A stretch of 64,000 nucleotides of DNA, taken from positions 4,464,001 to 4,528,000 of the forward strand of contig NZ_CP121112.1 of assembly GCF_029625295.1 (NCBI RefSeq), read 5' to 3'. Below the pieces are notes generated by a model. It was not told where the DNA came from. It ran no database searches and was given only the letters and a program-made list of their open reading frames with translations. Both the position numbers and the translations under genes were made by a program. This stretch comes from Flavobacterium gyeonganense. GTDB lineage: Bacteria > Bacteroidota > Bacteroidia > Flavobacteriales > Flavobacteriaceae. Of the stretch, positions 28,458 through 39,900 are shown piece by piece (the first letter of the stretch is position 1; every line of letters begins with the position of its first letter).

Positions 28458-28560
28458 AACATACTTTTTAATGTTATAGAAATCAGAAACTACAGATCTG
28501 AAATTATTTACTTGAGAAATTGGGTTTACAATCTAAAAGATTTTCAAATATTATAATTAT

Positions 28561-29970
28561 TTATTCTGCTGATTTTAAATTGTCTCCATCCTTATCATGA
28601 AGGCGTCTGAAAACGCCGCCTGAAAGAATAGTGAGAAATCCCACAACTAAAAAGGTATACCGAAAGGCATTATGAATTTCATTGTGAATGAGTTTTACAT
28701 CGCCCTTAAATATTTTAAGTACAAGTAATCCCAGAGCAATTCCAAAACCTATAGCAAGCTGTTGATTTACAGAAACTAATGAATTTCCACTGCTGGTATG
28801 ATAATTTCTTAAGTCAGCAATCGAAATAGAATTCATTGATGTAAATTGTATAGAGTTGAAGAATCCTAAAACAGCAATAATAGGAATGTACCAGTAAATA
28901 GAAGTATGAATGGAAGGAATGGCTAAAGTACAAATCAATAGGCCGATGATAAAAGTATTGACCATCAGGGTTTTTCGATATCCAAAAGTATTTAAAATTT
29001 TAATTACTGCAGATTTTCCAAATATTGCAGTAAGTGCCATGGGGGCAACTATCCAGCCTGAAGTAACCGCTGATTGTCCATAAGCAATCTGAATCATCAT
29101 AGGTAGCAGCAAAGGAATGGAACTGTAACCTAGGCGGGTTGCCAGATTTCCTAATATGCCAACCCGAAAAGTGCGGACCTGAAATAAATTTAAAGGGAAA
29201 ATAGGATTGCTATCTTTTATAGCATGGCGGTAATACCAGAAAAGCATCAGAAATCCGGACATTAATATGAGTAAAACAGGCGTAAGACGTACTGTATTTC
29301 CAAATAATTCTAATGAAATAGATAACAACAGAGATGCAGCAGCAAAAATTAAAAATCCCTTAAGATCAAAATCAATTATAGGAGATTTGTAATCGGGCAT
29401 GTATTTCATACTTAAGAGTATACCAATCATTCCGAAAGGAATATTGATAAGGAAAATCCAGTGCCAGGATAAGTAATCAACCATATAACCACCGACCAAC
29501 GGCCCTAACACAGGTCCTATTAATGCAGGAATGATAGCAAAATTCATCGCCTTTAATAATTCTCTTTTTGGAAATGTTTTAATGAGTGCAAGTTTCCCTA
29601 CAGGAGTCATTAAGCTTCCGCCTATACCCTGAACTACACGCGCAAAAACCAAATGTATCAAAGACTGGGATAAAGCACATAAAACAGATCCAACACTAAA
29701 TAGCATCAATGCAAAAATAAATACTTTTCTGGTTCCAAATTTATCTGATAAAAAGCCACTCACAGGCATAAAAAGTGCTAATGTCAATACGTAGCTGATA
29801 ATTGCGTTTTGCATTTCTAAGGGAGATTCATTCAAATCTTTAGCAATAGAAGTTATAGAAGTGTTGAGAATAGTAGAATCCAGCATTTGCATAAAGATAG
29901 ATGTAGCCAGAATTACAGGAAGTATTTTTTTCGTTATATCATTATTAGGTAGGGAATCGTTTTTTTGCAT
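28561..29970 (-). CDS. MFS multidrug efflux transporter, DHA2 family (14 TM)
   Basis: A 469-residue transporter with many hydrophobic helices spread along the full length. The DHA2 features are present: LDSTILNTSITSIAKDL in helix 1, GFLSDKFGTRKVFIFAL (motif A) after helix 2, RVVQGIGGSLMTPVGKL and the proline/glycine-rich helix PALIGPVLGPLVGGYMVDYL (motif C of antiporters), and SWHWIFLINIPFG. It resembles MdtD/HsrA-type proteins. The substrate is not visible from sequence. It is monocistronic and divergent from the small lipoprotein gene at 30201. Confidence 0.92.
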   Translation of the reverse strand: MQKNDSLPNNDITKKILPVILATSIFMQMLDSTILNTSITSIAKDLNESPLEMQNAIISYVLTLALFMPVSGFLSDKFGTRKVFIFALMLFSVGSVLCALSQSLIHLVFARVVQGIGGSLMTPVGKLALIKTFPKRELLKAMNFAIIPALIGPVLGPLVGGYMVDYLSWHWIFLINIPFGMIGILLSMKYMPDYKSPIIDFDLKGFLIFAAASLLLSISLELFGNTVRLTPVLLILMSGFLMLFWYYRHAIKDSNPIFPLNLFQVRTFRVGILGNLATRLGYSSIPLLLPMMIQIAYGQSAVTSGWIVAPMALTAIFGKSAVIKILNTFGYRKTLMVNTFIIGLLICTLAIPSIHTSIYWYIPIIAVLGFFNSIQFTSMNSISIADLRNYHTSSGNSLVSVNQQLAIGFGIALGLLVLKIFKGDVKLIHNEIHNAFRYTFLVVGFLTILSGGVFRRLHDKDGDNLKSAE

Positions 29971-30200
29971 TGTTTAGCATTTATCAAATTAATTATAAAT
30001 TTAGGATAATAGCATTTAATTTAATTATAAAACTTGAAATAGATGCTCTTTTATTCTCATTTTATCAGATTGCTAAGTATTTAATAATCATAATGTTTTA
30101 AAATTTGTTTATCATTAGCGGATTAATATGTGATAATTATGTAAACAAACCACTATTTGCTAATCTATATTTAAAAATATTTAATTTATAAAAAAACATT

Positions 30201-30470
30201 ATGAAAACGATACTAAAAAATATCTGTACATGCTTATGGCAGGAGGATTATTAATATCCTGCAAAAATAAAGATAACAGTAATAATAAAACTGTAACTGA
30301 TAACACTGACATGTCTGTCGACACTATTGGTCCGGCAATTGATTCATCTGCAAACTTTAAATTCTGGTAAAAATGGAACAACAGGTGCTACGGGTGAAAG
30401 TTCGACAGGTTCAGGTACTGATGGTTCTACTCAAAAAGGAAATCAAAATATTAAGACTGACTCCATATAA
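30201..30470 (+). pseudogene. Small lipoprotein gene with disrupted frame
   Basis: ATG at 30201 runs only 17 codons in frame. Adding one A to the A6 tract at 30215-30220 gives a lipoprotein start (MLMAGGLLISCKNKDN, with lipobox LISC) that runs to a TAA near 30368. A Gly/Ser/Thr-rich tail with protein-like composition (NGTTGATGESSTGSG) continues in yet another phase to 30470. The two shifts cancel out, so the total is 90 codons. The second junction, near 30352-30362, needs one base fewer or two more, so it is not a simple missing-base homopolymer error. It resembles the small lipoprotein at 49186. Either decayed or mis-sequenced. Confidence 0.55.
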
Positions 30471-30965
30471 TCAATATGTTGAAATTTAATAAGTGTCAGT
30501 AAAAAATAAGTCGAACTGATCTTTTTTAAACTTCTTTAGATTTATAGTTAAATACACGCGAACTTTCTTATATAATTTAGTATTTATTCATATAGTTTTG
30601 TATTATTTACTATATCTTATTATAAAACAGTTATCATTTGCATAAATATAATTAATGAATAGACAATCAAAATTCATTTTATTTGTAAGATAAATAATTC
30701 ATTTAGTAATTATCTTTATTTTATTCCAGTAAGTTTATTCTTTCTTTTCTTATCTCTCTCAGTATGTTTGTAAAAAAATAAATGTTTTTTTTACATTTAT
30801 CATTTTAACAACATTTTTAAATATTACTTCTTAATTTTTTAATCATTAAATTCTAAATGAGTGTAATTTTAAATTTTAAATAAAAAATTAAGAATAATAA
30901 TGTTTTATACGTATAAAAAAATAGCTATTTTTCTCAATGCATCAATAAAAAAGAATAGCAATCGG

Positions 30966-30995
30966 TTGTTTGATTTCTCTTTTTATATATATTTG
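30966..30995 (+). promoter_or_regulatory. Candidate promoter TTG-N19-TATATTTG
   Basis: TTG at 30966-30968, 19 bases, then TATATTTG at 30988-30995. This is a full match to the Bacteroidota primary-sigma pattern (TTG, 17-23 bases, TAnnTTTG). It would start a transcript about 650 bases before the SusC gene at 31652, or a separate RNA. Confidence 0.5.
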
Positions 30996-31077
30996 TTAAA
31001 GAATTTAACATTTGAATAATACTATAAGGTCAAATATTAACAATAATTTCAATGATTTTTAAGTGTGCTGAATAGTC

Positions 31078-31091
31078 AAAAATCGTTTTTA
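31078..31091. promoter_or_regulatory. AAAAATCGTTTTTA motif shared with the AraC divergent region
   Basis: The 14 bases AAAAATCGTTTTTA here are identical to 19041-19054, the second arm of the tandem repeat beside the AraC gene. Only one copy is visible here. It may be a site for the same or a related regulator. Confidence 0.35.
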
Positions 31092-31651
31092 TATGTTTTA
31101 TTAGATATTCTGGGTTTTGCTCAATACAGTAATCTTAAAATATTACTAATAATATTAGCATTGTATTAATTAGTTTAATTTTTAGCTTATAAATTACTCA
31201 TTTTACAGTATAATTACACAATCGATTGTTTGGTGTATTTTGCTTTCAAATTAAAACACAATAACTTTCTAATAATTTAACTAACCTCAAAACCTAATGA
31301 TGCCTATGAAATAGTCTACAACTCAAAATTTGCAATTTTGGAAGTAAAAAATTCTATAATGCTATTCTAACCACATAGATTTAATTGTTTTTCTTCTAAT
31401 ACATTTTTTAATGTATAATTAACTATTATACATTTTGGCAGTTTTAATGGCTAAAATATAATTGATTTTTGCCATAGATGCATGTAGCAAATCCATTCCT
31501 TATTTTTTTATATCCAGGATATAACCTTTTATAAAAGAAGGAATTATCCAAAATATAACTGATAAAATCTATTCATTTTAATCATAATTAAAATTGGGTA
31601 TAGGTACTGCTATGGATATAAATTAATATTCTAATTTGAAATAATTAAAAA

Positions 31652-34600
31652 ATGTTAAAACATTATAAAAAAGCACAACTTATAAAAATGCTATATAGAA
31701 GTAAAATTTTGATTTTTACAGTTTTATTTCCGTTTTTGTTTTCTAATGTATTATTGGCAAGAGAAACAAAAAATAGTTTTTCTTATGTAAAGAACGAGAT
31801 AAAGTTAAAAGATCAAAATTATATTGTGACAGGTATTATTACTTCTACAGTAGATAAATTACCTATTCCTGGTGTAAATATTACAGTTAAAGGAAGTTCA
31901 GGATATTCAGCTATTTCTGATTTTGATGGAAAATTCAAAATTAGTCTCCCTTCTGCAGAGGCCATATTAGTATTTAGCAGTATCGGGATGAAGACTATAG
32001 AAGAAAAGGTCTCTGCAAATTCAAATGTAAATATTAACATGTCTCCTGACCAAACAGCTCTTACTGAGGTTATTGTTGTTGGTTTTGGTAAACAAAAGAA
32101 AGAAAGTGTTGTTGGTGCTATTACACAAACATCGGGTAAAGTTTTACAGCGTACCGGAGGTGTTACCAGTTTAGGAGCCGCACTTACAGGTAACCTGCCA
32201 GGAGTAACCACTTTGCAAACTACAGGAAAGCCTGGTGAAGAAGATCCTGAAATTATTATTAGAGGAGTTAGTTCCTGGAACAATAGCAGCCCTCTTATTC
32301 TTGTTGATGGGATAGAACGTTCCATTAATAGTGTTGATATTAGCTCAGTTGAAACTGTTTCAGTATTGAAAGATGCTTCAGCTACTGCAGTATATGGGGT
32401 TAGAGGAGCTAATGGTGTGATACTTATTACTACTAAAAGGGGTGTTGCAGGTAAAGCTAAAATTGATTTTGGTTTTAATTCAGTAATGAAATCAGTTTCA
32501 AAGCTTCCGGGTAAAATGGATGCTTATGATGCTCTTTTGGTAAAAAACAAGGTGATTGAATATGAACTAAATCAGCAGCCTACTAGTTGGGATTACATGA
32601 GATCACAAGCATTTATAAATAACTACCGTAACCAAACTACTCTCGAACAAAGAGAAAGATATCCTAATATTGACTGGCAGGATTATTTATTTAAAGATGA
32701 GGCAATGGCTTATAACGCTAATTTAAATATATCTGGTGGTACAGAGAAAGTAAAATATTTTGCAGCTGTAGATTATGTTAATGAAGGAGATCTTGTAAAA
32801 GTACCTCCAAGTGGACAAGGGTTTGAATCCGGGTATAATTATAACAGATTAAATACCAGAGCAAATTTAGATTTTGAATTAACCAAATCTACTACATTCA
32901 AAGTAAATCTTTCTGGTTCATATGGTGTGAAAAAAGCACCGTGGAGGGTAATTTCTGAAGGGTATATGTGGGCAGGTGCTTATGGTACCGCTCCTGATAT
33001 TTATATGCCGATATACTCAGATGGTTCCTGGGGTTATTCTCCCGCCAATCAGGTAGATGGGGCTAATTCAGCCCTAAACTTAGCGATAGGTGGATCTGAG
33101 GCCAAAACAACTACACGTATTGCAACTGATTTTAATTTAAGACAGGATTTTGGAAAATTACTTAAAGGCCTTTCAGCTAATATAACTTTTTCTTTGGACA
33201 ATAGTTTTCTTGAAGAACAAAGAGGAATTAATAATAATGGCTATATAGTTAAAGAGAAATATATAGATCCTCTTACCGGAATTGTTACCATAAGAAATAC
33301 TCCAGATGTAACAACCAATTTTGATTTTTATGAATCAACAAACTGGACTATAAATGGTGGTACTATGAATGATGGTTTAACTTATCGAAATTTAAATTAT
33401 CAGGCACAAATCAATTATGTTCGTGATTTTGGCGATCATGCTGTGACGGGAATGGGAAACTTTCAACGTCAGGAACAAGCTACAGGAGCTAATATTCCTT
33501 CATATCGTGAGGATTGGGTTTTTAGGGCTACATATGGTTACAAAAAGAAATATTTTATCGATTACAATGGTGCTTATAATGGATCTGAAAAATTTGCAGC
33601 AGCAAACAGGTTTGGATTCTTTTCTTCAGGTGCTATAGGCTGGATGATCACAGAAGAAAAATTCATGAAAAAACTTACTTTTATAGATCAGCTAAAAGTT
33701 AGGGCTTCTTACGGTGAGGTAGGAGACGATAGTTATAATGGTGGTCGTTGGTTATATGAGAGTGTGTACGGTAGTAATATTTCACAATCTCTTTTAACTC
33801 AGGGAAATCAGGGGGAATTAAGTACATATGGCTGGATCACACAAACCCAGATAGGTAATCCTAATATAGCATGGGAAAAGGTAACTAAAAAGAATTTAGG
33901 AATCGATTTTTCTTTTTTAAATAAAATCTTTTCAGGTAGCGTTGATTTCTTCAATGACTACAGAACAAATATTATTTTGAATGGAAGAGACAGGGCAGTA
34001 CCCTCTTATTTTGGATTTGCTCCACCTGTTACCAACACCGGTATAGTAGAGGTTAAAGGTTATGAAATAGACTTTCGATATAGTCAGCCAATCTCTCAAT
34101 ATTTGCGATTATGGGCTAATTTTTCGTGGACACACGCAGTAGATAAAGTCATTTATAAAGACGATCCGGAACTTCTTGCAGCTTATCGTCAAAAAGCTGG
34201 TTTTCCTAACAGACAATCTTATTCAATGATTGATAAAGGCTTTTATAATAGCTGGGATGAAGTATATGGAAGTACAGCATTTGAAAACAATGATTCAAAG
34301 ATTCCAGGTAATTACAGAATATTGGATTATAATGGTGATGGTGTAATTAATGGTCCCGGAGACACAGTACCTTTTGGTTATCCAACAAATCCTCAAAATA
34401 CCTATAATGCTACTATTGGTTTTGACTGGAAAGGTTTTAGTGCAATGGTTCAGTTTTATGGAGTTAGTAATGTTTCTCGTTTCATAGCTACAGAAAGTTT
34501 TCCTAAGGCTTATTTTAATACAGTTTATGAACAAGGAAGTTATTGGTCTAAGGACAATCAAAATGCAGATGCCCCAATGCCTAGATTAAATAGTACTTTA

Positions 34601-34846
34601 AATTCTGCAAGTAATGGTACACGCTTTTTGTATGATGGTTCGTATGTTCGTTTAAAAAATGCAGAAATAGCTTACACCTTCACTTCAAATTGGACCAAAA
34701 CAATTGGACTGGAATCATTGCGTATTTATGCAAACGGTAATAATCTTTTTTTATGGACTAAAACACCTGATGACCGAGAAGTAAATGGAAATACTGCTTA
34801 TCCTTCAGTAAGACGTATAAATTTAGGTTTTAGATTAACATTATAA
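31652..34846 (+). CDS. SusC/RagA-type TonB-dependent transporter (second locus)
   Basis: A 1064-residue outer-membrane transporter. It has a signal region in the first 40 residues (ILIFTVLFPFLFSNVLLA), a CarboxypepD_reg-like domain (about 55-130: GIITSTVDKLPIPGVNITVKG), the linker VIVVGFGKQKKESVVGAI, and a plug with IIRGVSSW, LILVDGIE and TAVYGVRGANGVILITTKRG (about 205-270). A barrel then ends in INLGFRLTL; the terminal Leu is slightly unusual but acceptable. SusD follows by 11 bases. Substrate unknown: no enzyme gene lies in the locus. Confidence 0.95.
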   Translation: MLKHYKKAQLIKMLYRSKILIFTVLFPFLFSNVLLARETKNSFSYVKNEIKLKDQNYIVTGIITSTVDKLPIPGVNITVKGSSGYSAISDFDGKFKISLPSAEAILVFSSIGMKTIEEKVSANSNVNINMSPDQTALTEVIVVGFGKQKKESVVGAITQTSGKVLQRTGGVTSLGAALTGNLPGVTTLQTTGKPGEEDPEIIIRGVSSWNNSSPLILVDGIERSINSVDISSVETVSVLKDASATAVYGVRGANGVILITTKRGVAGKAKIDFGFNSVMKSVSKLPGKMDAYDALLVKNKVIEYELNQQPTSWDYMRSQAFINNYRNQTTLEQRERYPNIDWQDYLFKDEAMAYNANLNISGGTEKVKYFAAVDYVNEGDLVKVPPSGQGFESGYNYNRLNTRANLDFELTKSTTFKVNLSGSYGVKKAPWRVISEGYMWAGAYGTAPDIYMPIYSDGSWGYSPANQVDGANSALNLAIGGSEAKTTTRIATDFNLRQDFGKLLKGLSANITFSLDNSFLEEQRGINNNGYIVKEKYIDPLTGIVTIRNTPDVTTNFDFYESTNWTINGGTMNDGLTYRNLNYQAQINYVRDFGDHAVTGMGNFQRQEQATGANIPSYREDWVFRATYGYKKKYFIDYNGAYNGSEKFAAANRFGFFSSGAIGWMITEEKFMKKLTFIDQLKVRASYGEVGDDSYNGGRWLYESVYGSNISQSLLTQGNQGELSTYGWITQTQIGNPNIAWEKVTKKNLGIDFSFLNKIFSGSVDFFNDYRTNIILNGRDRAVPSYFGFAPPVTNTGIVEVKGYEIDFRYSQPISQYLRLWANFSWTHAVDKVIYKDDPELLAAYRQKAGFPNRQSYSMIDKGFYNSWDEVYGSTAFENNDSKIPGNYRILDYNGDGVINGPGDTVPFGYPTNPQNTYNATIGFDWKGFSAMVQFYGVSNVSRFIATESFPKAYFNTVYEQGSYWSKDNQNADAPMPRLNSTLNSASNGTRFLYDGSYVRLKNAEIAYTFTSNWTKTIGLESLRIYANGNNLFLWTKTPDDREVNGNTAYPSVRRINLGFRLTL

Positions 34847-34857
34847 AATAGTATAAA

Positions 34858-36873
34858 ATGAAAAAATATAATAAAATAGTACTGTATTTTGGACTTTTCT
34901 TTTTCTTGGCAGGAAGTATCACTTCATGTACAGATTATTTAGATATAAAATCTGGAGCTACGGGAGATCCTGACGATTCATATGCTAATTTTCGTAATTT
35001 CCAGGGTTTTACTGAAGAATTGTACAATTGTATTCCAAGTTTTTGTAATAGGGATGACAATAATTTCTTTAACAACGGTGAGGAGGAAATGTGGCAACAA
35101 AATGCAACGACTCAAAATGCCTGGATTTGGAATGTTGATTTGGGAAATTTTAGGGCATGGATAGGACCTGGTTATGGCCTTGGAGGCTCTTTTCTTGACG
35201 CAACGCATACGGATCAGCTAGGAGCTCCGTCTGGTTTAAGTACGGATAATAATAAAAAAACAAAAGCTTTATGGGGAGGTTCCTGGTATGGGATACGAAA
35301 AGCCAATATTGGTCTTGCCAATCTTGATAAAATGGTAGATGCCACCCAGGAAGAAAAAGATCTAATAGCCGGTCAATTGTATTTCTTTAGAGCCTGGTTT
35401 CATATGCAAATTATAAGTTATTGGGGAGGTATGCCTTATATTGATCAGGTATTGCCTTCTGATCAGCCTTTACGATTACCGCGCCTTACTTATCAGCAAA
35501 CTGCAGATAAGATTGGTGAAGATTTTAAAAAAGCGTATGATTTGCTGCCTGGAAACTGGGATGATATAGCGGCAGGAGATGCAACTAAGGGTAAGAATGA
35601 ACTTAGAATCAATAAATGGATGGCTATTGCTTATTTAGGCAAAAATTATTTATATGCCGGAAGCCCGCTGATGAATAAAGCGTCAGGTGGAGGGGAACAA
35701 TATAATGCTGAGTATTGTAAAAAAGCGGCAGAGGCTTTTGGAATTTTATTGAATGCTGCAGAAAATGGTTCATGCCAGTACAGACTTCTTCCTTGGGGTA
35801 CTAACGGTACTTCTTATGAGCAGGTATATCGTACCAATGGTCAGGGAGGAAGAATGCCAGGATCATTAAATACCGGAGGAGTAACTTATTTAGAAGCCAT
35901 TTTTAGAGGGCCTAATTATGGTGGCACAGGTCAGTCTCTCGACAAAGAATATTTATGTGCAGGGGTTTTACAAGATAGAAGCTGGTCGCAATATCCTACA
36001 GCAAATTATGTTAATTATTTTGGTATGAATAATGGGATGCCAATAAATAGTGTAAACAAGGCAGATGTTGATGATGCAGTTTCAGGTTATAATACACATT
36101 ATCCGTGGAAAAACAGAGACCCTAGATTTTACCTTAATTTTGGTTTTGATACAAGAAAAATGGTGAATTCTACCAGTACAGCTGATGCCAAAAAATTTAC
36201 CTATGCTAATTTATATGATGGGGCCAAAGTAGGAAACTACAGATCAGAAAGAAATAAAGGCAGCAATACGGGTTATTTATTAATGAAATTTAATCCTCTA
36301 GGATTCAATAAGTATGATAATGCCTATAATAATCACCAAATCCATATTCCGTGGATGCGATTATCAGATGTTTATCTAATGTATTCTGAATCAATTGCTA
36401 TGGGGCATAACAATATCCATGCTACTGCAACAACTTGCAGTCTGGATGCTGTCGCCGCTATAAATAAAGTACGTAACCGTGTATTATTACCTAATGGGAA
36501 TCCTTTACCAGGTGTAAACGCAGCTTTTTTGACATCTCCTGAAATTTTTATGTCAGAAGTAAGACGCGAGCGTGCCGTAGAACTTGCCTATGAAGGACAC
36601 CGTTTTAATGATTTACGTCGTTGGCTTCTATTAACTAAGTATCCTTATAATATTAAAACAGGAATTAGTTTTGATCGCGATATTCCGGAAACAAATGATG
36701 TAACTCCAACAAATGTTTTCCTTGATAAAGTTAATCCTGAGAATAATAAAATAAATAATTTGAAGGAATATGTAGTTTTTGAACGTCTCTATTCAGATAA
36801 GCATTACTGGCTTCCATTAAAGCAGGCAGATGCTAGTATCTATTTAGAATTTGATCAAAATCCTGGCTGGTAA
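34858..36873 (+). CDS. SusD/RagB-type lipoprotein (second locus, pair 1)
   Basis: A 671-residue surface lipoprotein with signal LFFFLAGSITSC (Cys about 24) followed by TDYLDIKSG. TPR-like SusD helices include LIAGQLYFFRAWFHMQIISYWGG, and the C-terminal SusD domain has VRRERAVELAYEGHRFNDLRRWL, ending in FDQNPGW. It is the partner of the SusC at 31652, 11 bases upstream. Confidence 0.95.
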   Translation: MKKYNKIVLYFGLFFFLAGSITSCTDYLDIKSGATGDPDDSYANFRNFQGFTEELYNCIPSFCNRDDNNFFNNGEEEMWQQNATTQNAWIWNVDLGNFRAWIGPGYGLGGSFLDATHTDQLGAPSGLSTDNNKKTKALWGGSWYGIRKANIGLANLDKMVDATQEEKDLIAGQLYFFRAWFHMQIISYWGGMPYIDQVLPSDQPLRLPRLTYQQTADKIGEDFKKAYDLLPGNWDDIAAGDATKGKNELRINKWMAIAYLGKNYLYAGSPLMNKASGGGEQYNAEYCKKAAEAFGILLNAAENGSCQYRLLPWGTNGTSYEQVYRTNGQGGRMPGSLNTGGVTYLEAIFRGPNYGGTGQSLDKEYLCAGVLQDRSWSQYPTANYVNYFGMNNGMPINSVNKADVDDAVSGYNTHYPWKNRDPRFYLNFGFDTRKMVNSTSTADAKKFTYANLYDGAKVGNYRSERNKGSNTGYLLMKFNPLGFNKYDNAYNNHQIHIPWMRLSDVYLMYSESIAMGHNNIHATATTCSLDAVAAINKVRNRVLLPNGNPLPGVNAAFLTSPEIFMSEVRRERAVELAYEGHRFNDLRRWLLLTKYPYNIKTGISFDRDIPETNDVTPTNVFLDKVNPENNKINNLKEYVVFERLYSDKHYWLPLKQADASIYLEFDQNPGW

Positions 36874-36903
36874 TTGCAATATATAATCGAAAAATAAATC
36901 ATA

Positions 36904-39900
36904 ATGAAATATATCAAAATAGTTTTTTTTATATGCGCAATACACACTCTTTTTTCATTAAAAGTGAGTGCTCAAGATAGCAAAATAATAGTATCTGGTG
37001 TGGTAGTTAACAGTAAAGGAAACCCCGTTTCAGGAGCAACAATTACCGGAGAAAATAACCAGACAAGTGTTGCTAATGAAACTGGTGAGTTTGGTTTAAC
37101 AGTTGATAAAAATACTTTCTTGACTATAAATGCGTCAGGATACAAAACCACTTCTGTCGAAGCAAAAACGGACTTGCAAACAATAGTTTTAGAATCTGCT
37201 GAAATCGTACAAGTTGCGTTTAATACTGTTGATAAAGCTGATATTCTTGGTGGAGTTTCAACTGTAAACATAGCTAATATGTTAGGAAGTAATTATACAA
37301 CGAATAGTTTAGACAACTTATCCAGTTATATCCCCGGGTATCATGGTGGAAACATTTGGGGTATGAACGGTAGAATAGTATTAGTTGACGGGGTTCCACG
37401 TGATGAATTTAACGTTATTCCTTCTGAAATGGAAGAAATTACAGTATTAAAAAGCGCTGCCGCTGTTGCATTATATGGAAGTCGTGCCGCTAAAGGAGTA
37501 ATTTCTATTACAACAAAAAGGGGTGCAGAAAAGAAGAATAGGTTCGATGTGCGTTTAAACACTGGAATAATGGCTCCAAAACGTTATGCAGAGTATTTAG
37601 GTTCAGCTGAATATTTAAGCTTATATAACGAAGCACTTGTAAATGATAAGATTTCAATTGTTAACAATGGGGCATACACTTCTGACACAGATTTAGCAAA
37701 TTATGCGTCTGGTACAAATCCGTATCGTTATCCTAATGTTGACTTTTATTCATCTGACTATCTAAAAAAATTCTCCAGACGTTCTGAAATAGTAACTGAA
37801 TATACTGGTGGAAATGAAAAAGCTATGTTTTATGTCAATGTAGGAAATTATAATACCACTACTTTACTTGACATAGGAAATGGGAAAAAAGAAGGAGAAA
37901 ATCGTTTTAATATCAGGGGAAATCTGGATATTAAGTTAAGTAGTATGATTAGCAGTAAAATTAATACCAGTGTTACTTTTTATGATGGTAATTCTGCGCA
38001 GGGAAACTTTTGGGCAAATGCTGCTACTCTTAAACCAAATTTAATATCCCCTCTAATTCCAATTAGTTATTTAGATAAAGCAGATGCAACATCTTTGGCT
38101 TATATAGAAAGCAGTCCTTTTATAATAAATGGCCAGTATTTTTTAGCGGGTACTGCCACACAGACTACCAATCCTTTTGCGGATATTTATACTAAAGGAA
38201 TTATTAAAGGGACTTATCGTAAATATCAATTTGATGCTTCATTGAATTTTAATTTAGCAAGTATTCTAAAAGGATTGACTTTTGATACCCAATTTGCTAT
38301 TGATTATAATACGCAGTATTCTCAAAACATTGATAATAATAGTTACGCTGTCTATACACCTACATGGGCCACTGATGCTGATGGTGATTACATTTCAAAG
38401 TTAACCAGGGTAGGTGCTGATTTAAATAATAATTCACGATCTCTGGATAATGCTTATCAGCGTCAGACCAAGTTTTTTTCAGGAGCACTTAAATACAAGT
38501 TTGATTATGACAAAATACATAACTTCTCAACAATGTTGGTTGCTCATGGTTATACTCTTGCTGAGTCAGAAGTGTATCACGCCATTGGAAATGCAAACTT
38601 AGGGTTTCAGTTCAATTATAACTATAAGAACAAATACTATGCAGATTTTACCCAGAACATGGTTCATTCTGTAAGATTTGCACCAAAACAGCGTGATGCA
38701 TTTTCTCCAACAGTTTCAGTAGGATGGAGAATAAGTAAGGAAAAATTCTTATCAGAAGCTAAATTTATTGATGATTTAAAATTGACGGCTAGTGCGGGCA
38801 TCATAAATACAGACTTAGACTATGATGCCAATACAGGCTTTAATTTATTCAGGAGTTCTTATAGTACTAACAATGGTGCCTATTTTTCCTGGCAGGAAGG
38901 CCGTCAGCTTAGAACCACAGATGTTCTGCGTGGAGAAAATTATGCTTTGGGATTTGAAAGAAGAAAAGAAATTAGCTTAGGATTAGATGCTTCATTATTT
39001 AATAATATGGTTCAGGTAAGTGCATCTTATTTTTATAGCAGACTGCTTGGCATTCCTGGTCAGGATGTAAATTCGTATCCTAATTTTTTATCAGTTAACA
39101 ACCCATCTCCTTCATCATTTATTCCTTATTCTAATTATCAGGCAGATCAAAGGGAAGGATATGATTTAGGAATCTCTTTGAACAAGCGAATTCAAAAAGT
39201 AGATTTAAATATAGGATTTGTGGCCACTTATTATGATACTAAAGCCTATACCAGAAATGATGTTTTATATGTTGATGAATATCAAAAACGTCAGGGAAAA
39301 CCTATTGACGCATTATTTGGATTAAAAAGTGATGGTTTTTTTAGCGTAGCAGACATTGAAGCTATGGCTAACAAATCTCCGGGAGCTCCTGTCCCGCAAT
39401 CATTTGGTACTGTAAAACCAGGTTCGATAAAATATGTTGATGTTAATAATGATGGGGTTGTTGACAATAACGATCAGATTTATTTAGGCAGAGGGGGATA
39501 TGCCGGTTCACCTCTAACATTAGGTCTTAATACAACGGTAAAATGGAACAATTTTTCTTTATTCGTATTGGCTAACAGTACTAGTGGTTCTTATGGTTTT
39601 AAAAACAGCTCTTATTATTGGGCATCAGGGATAAATGCGAAATATACAGCTGCTATGAGAGGTCGTTGGACAGAAGCAACCGCTGAAACAGCAACTTATC
39701 CAAGTTTGTCCACGGGTAATAATGGTGATAATAATTTCCGAAATTCAGATTTTTGGTTGTTTAAAAATGACAGGATTAATTTAGCCAGAGTACAATTATC
39801 TTATGATATTCCTAAGAGATTATTAGCGAAGACCTTTATTAGTGATTTAGGGCTTTATGTTAATGGAAGTGATTTGTTGACCATTTCAAAAGAAAGGCAG

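Larger units (their letters stand above)
30471..31651. other. 1.18 kb AT-rich leader upstream of second SusC locus
   Basis: No open frame with protein-like composition on either strand. It holds a good promoter match at 30966-30995 and the AAAAATCGTTTTTA motif at 31078-31091, some 650 and 560 bases before the SusC start. It could contain a long 5' leader or a small RNA, but I can show no structure that proves it. Confidence 0.5.

Noticed and set aside
31819..32325. Minus-strand open frame of 168 codons
   Set aside because: It lies fully inside the SusC gene on the other strand and has no family resemblance; a shadow of the real gene.
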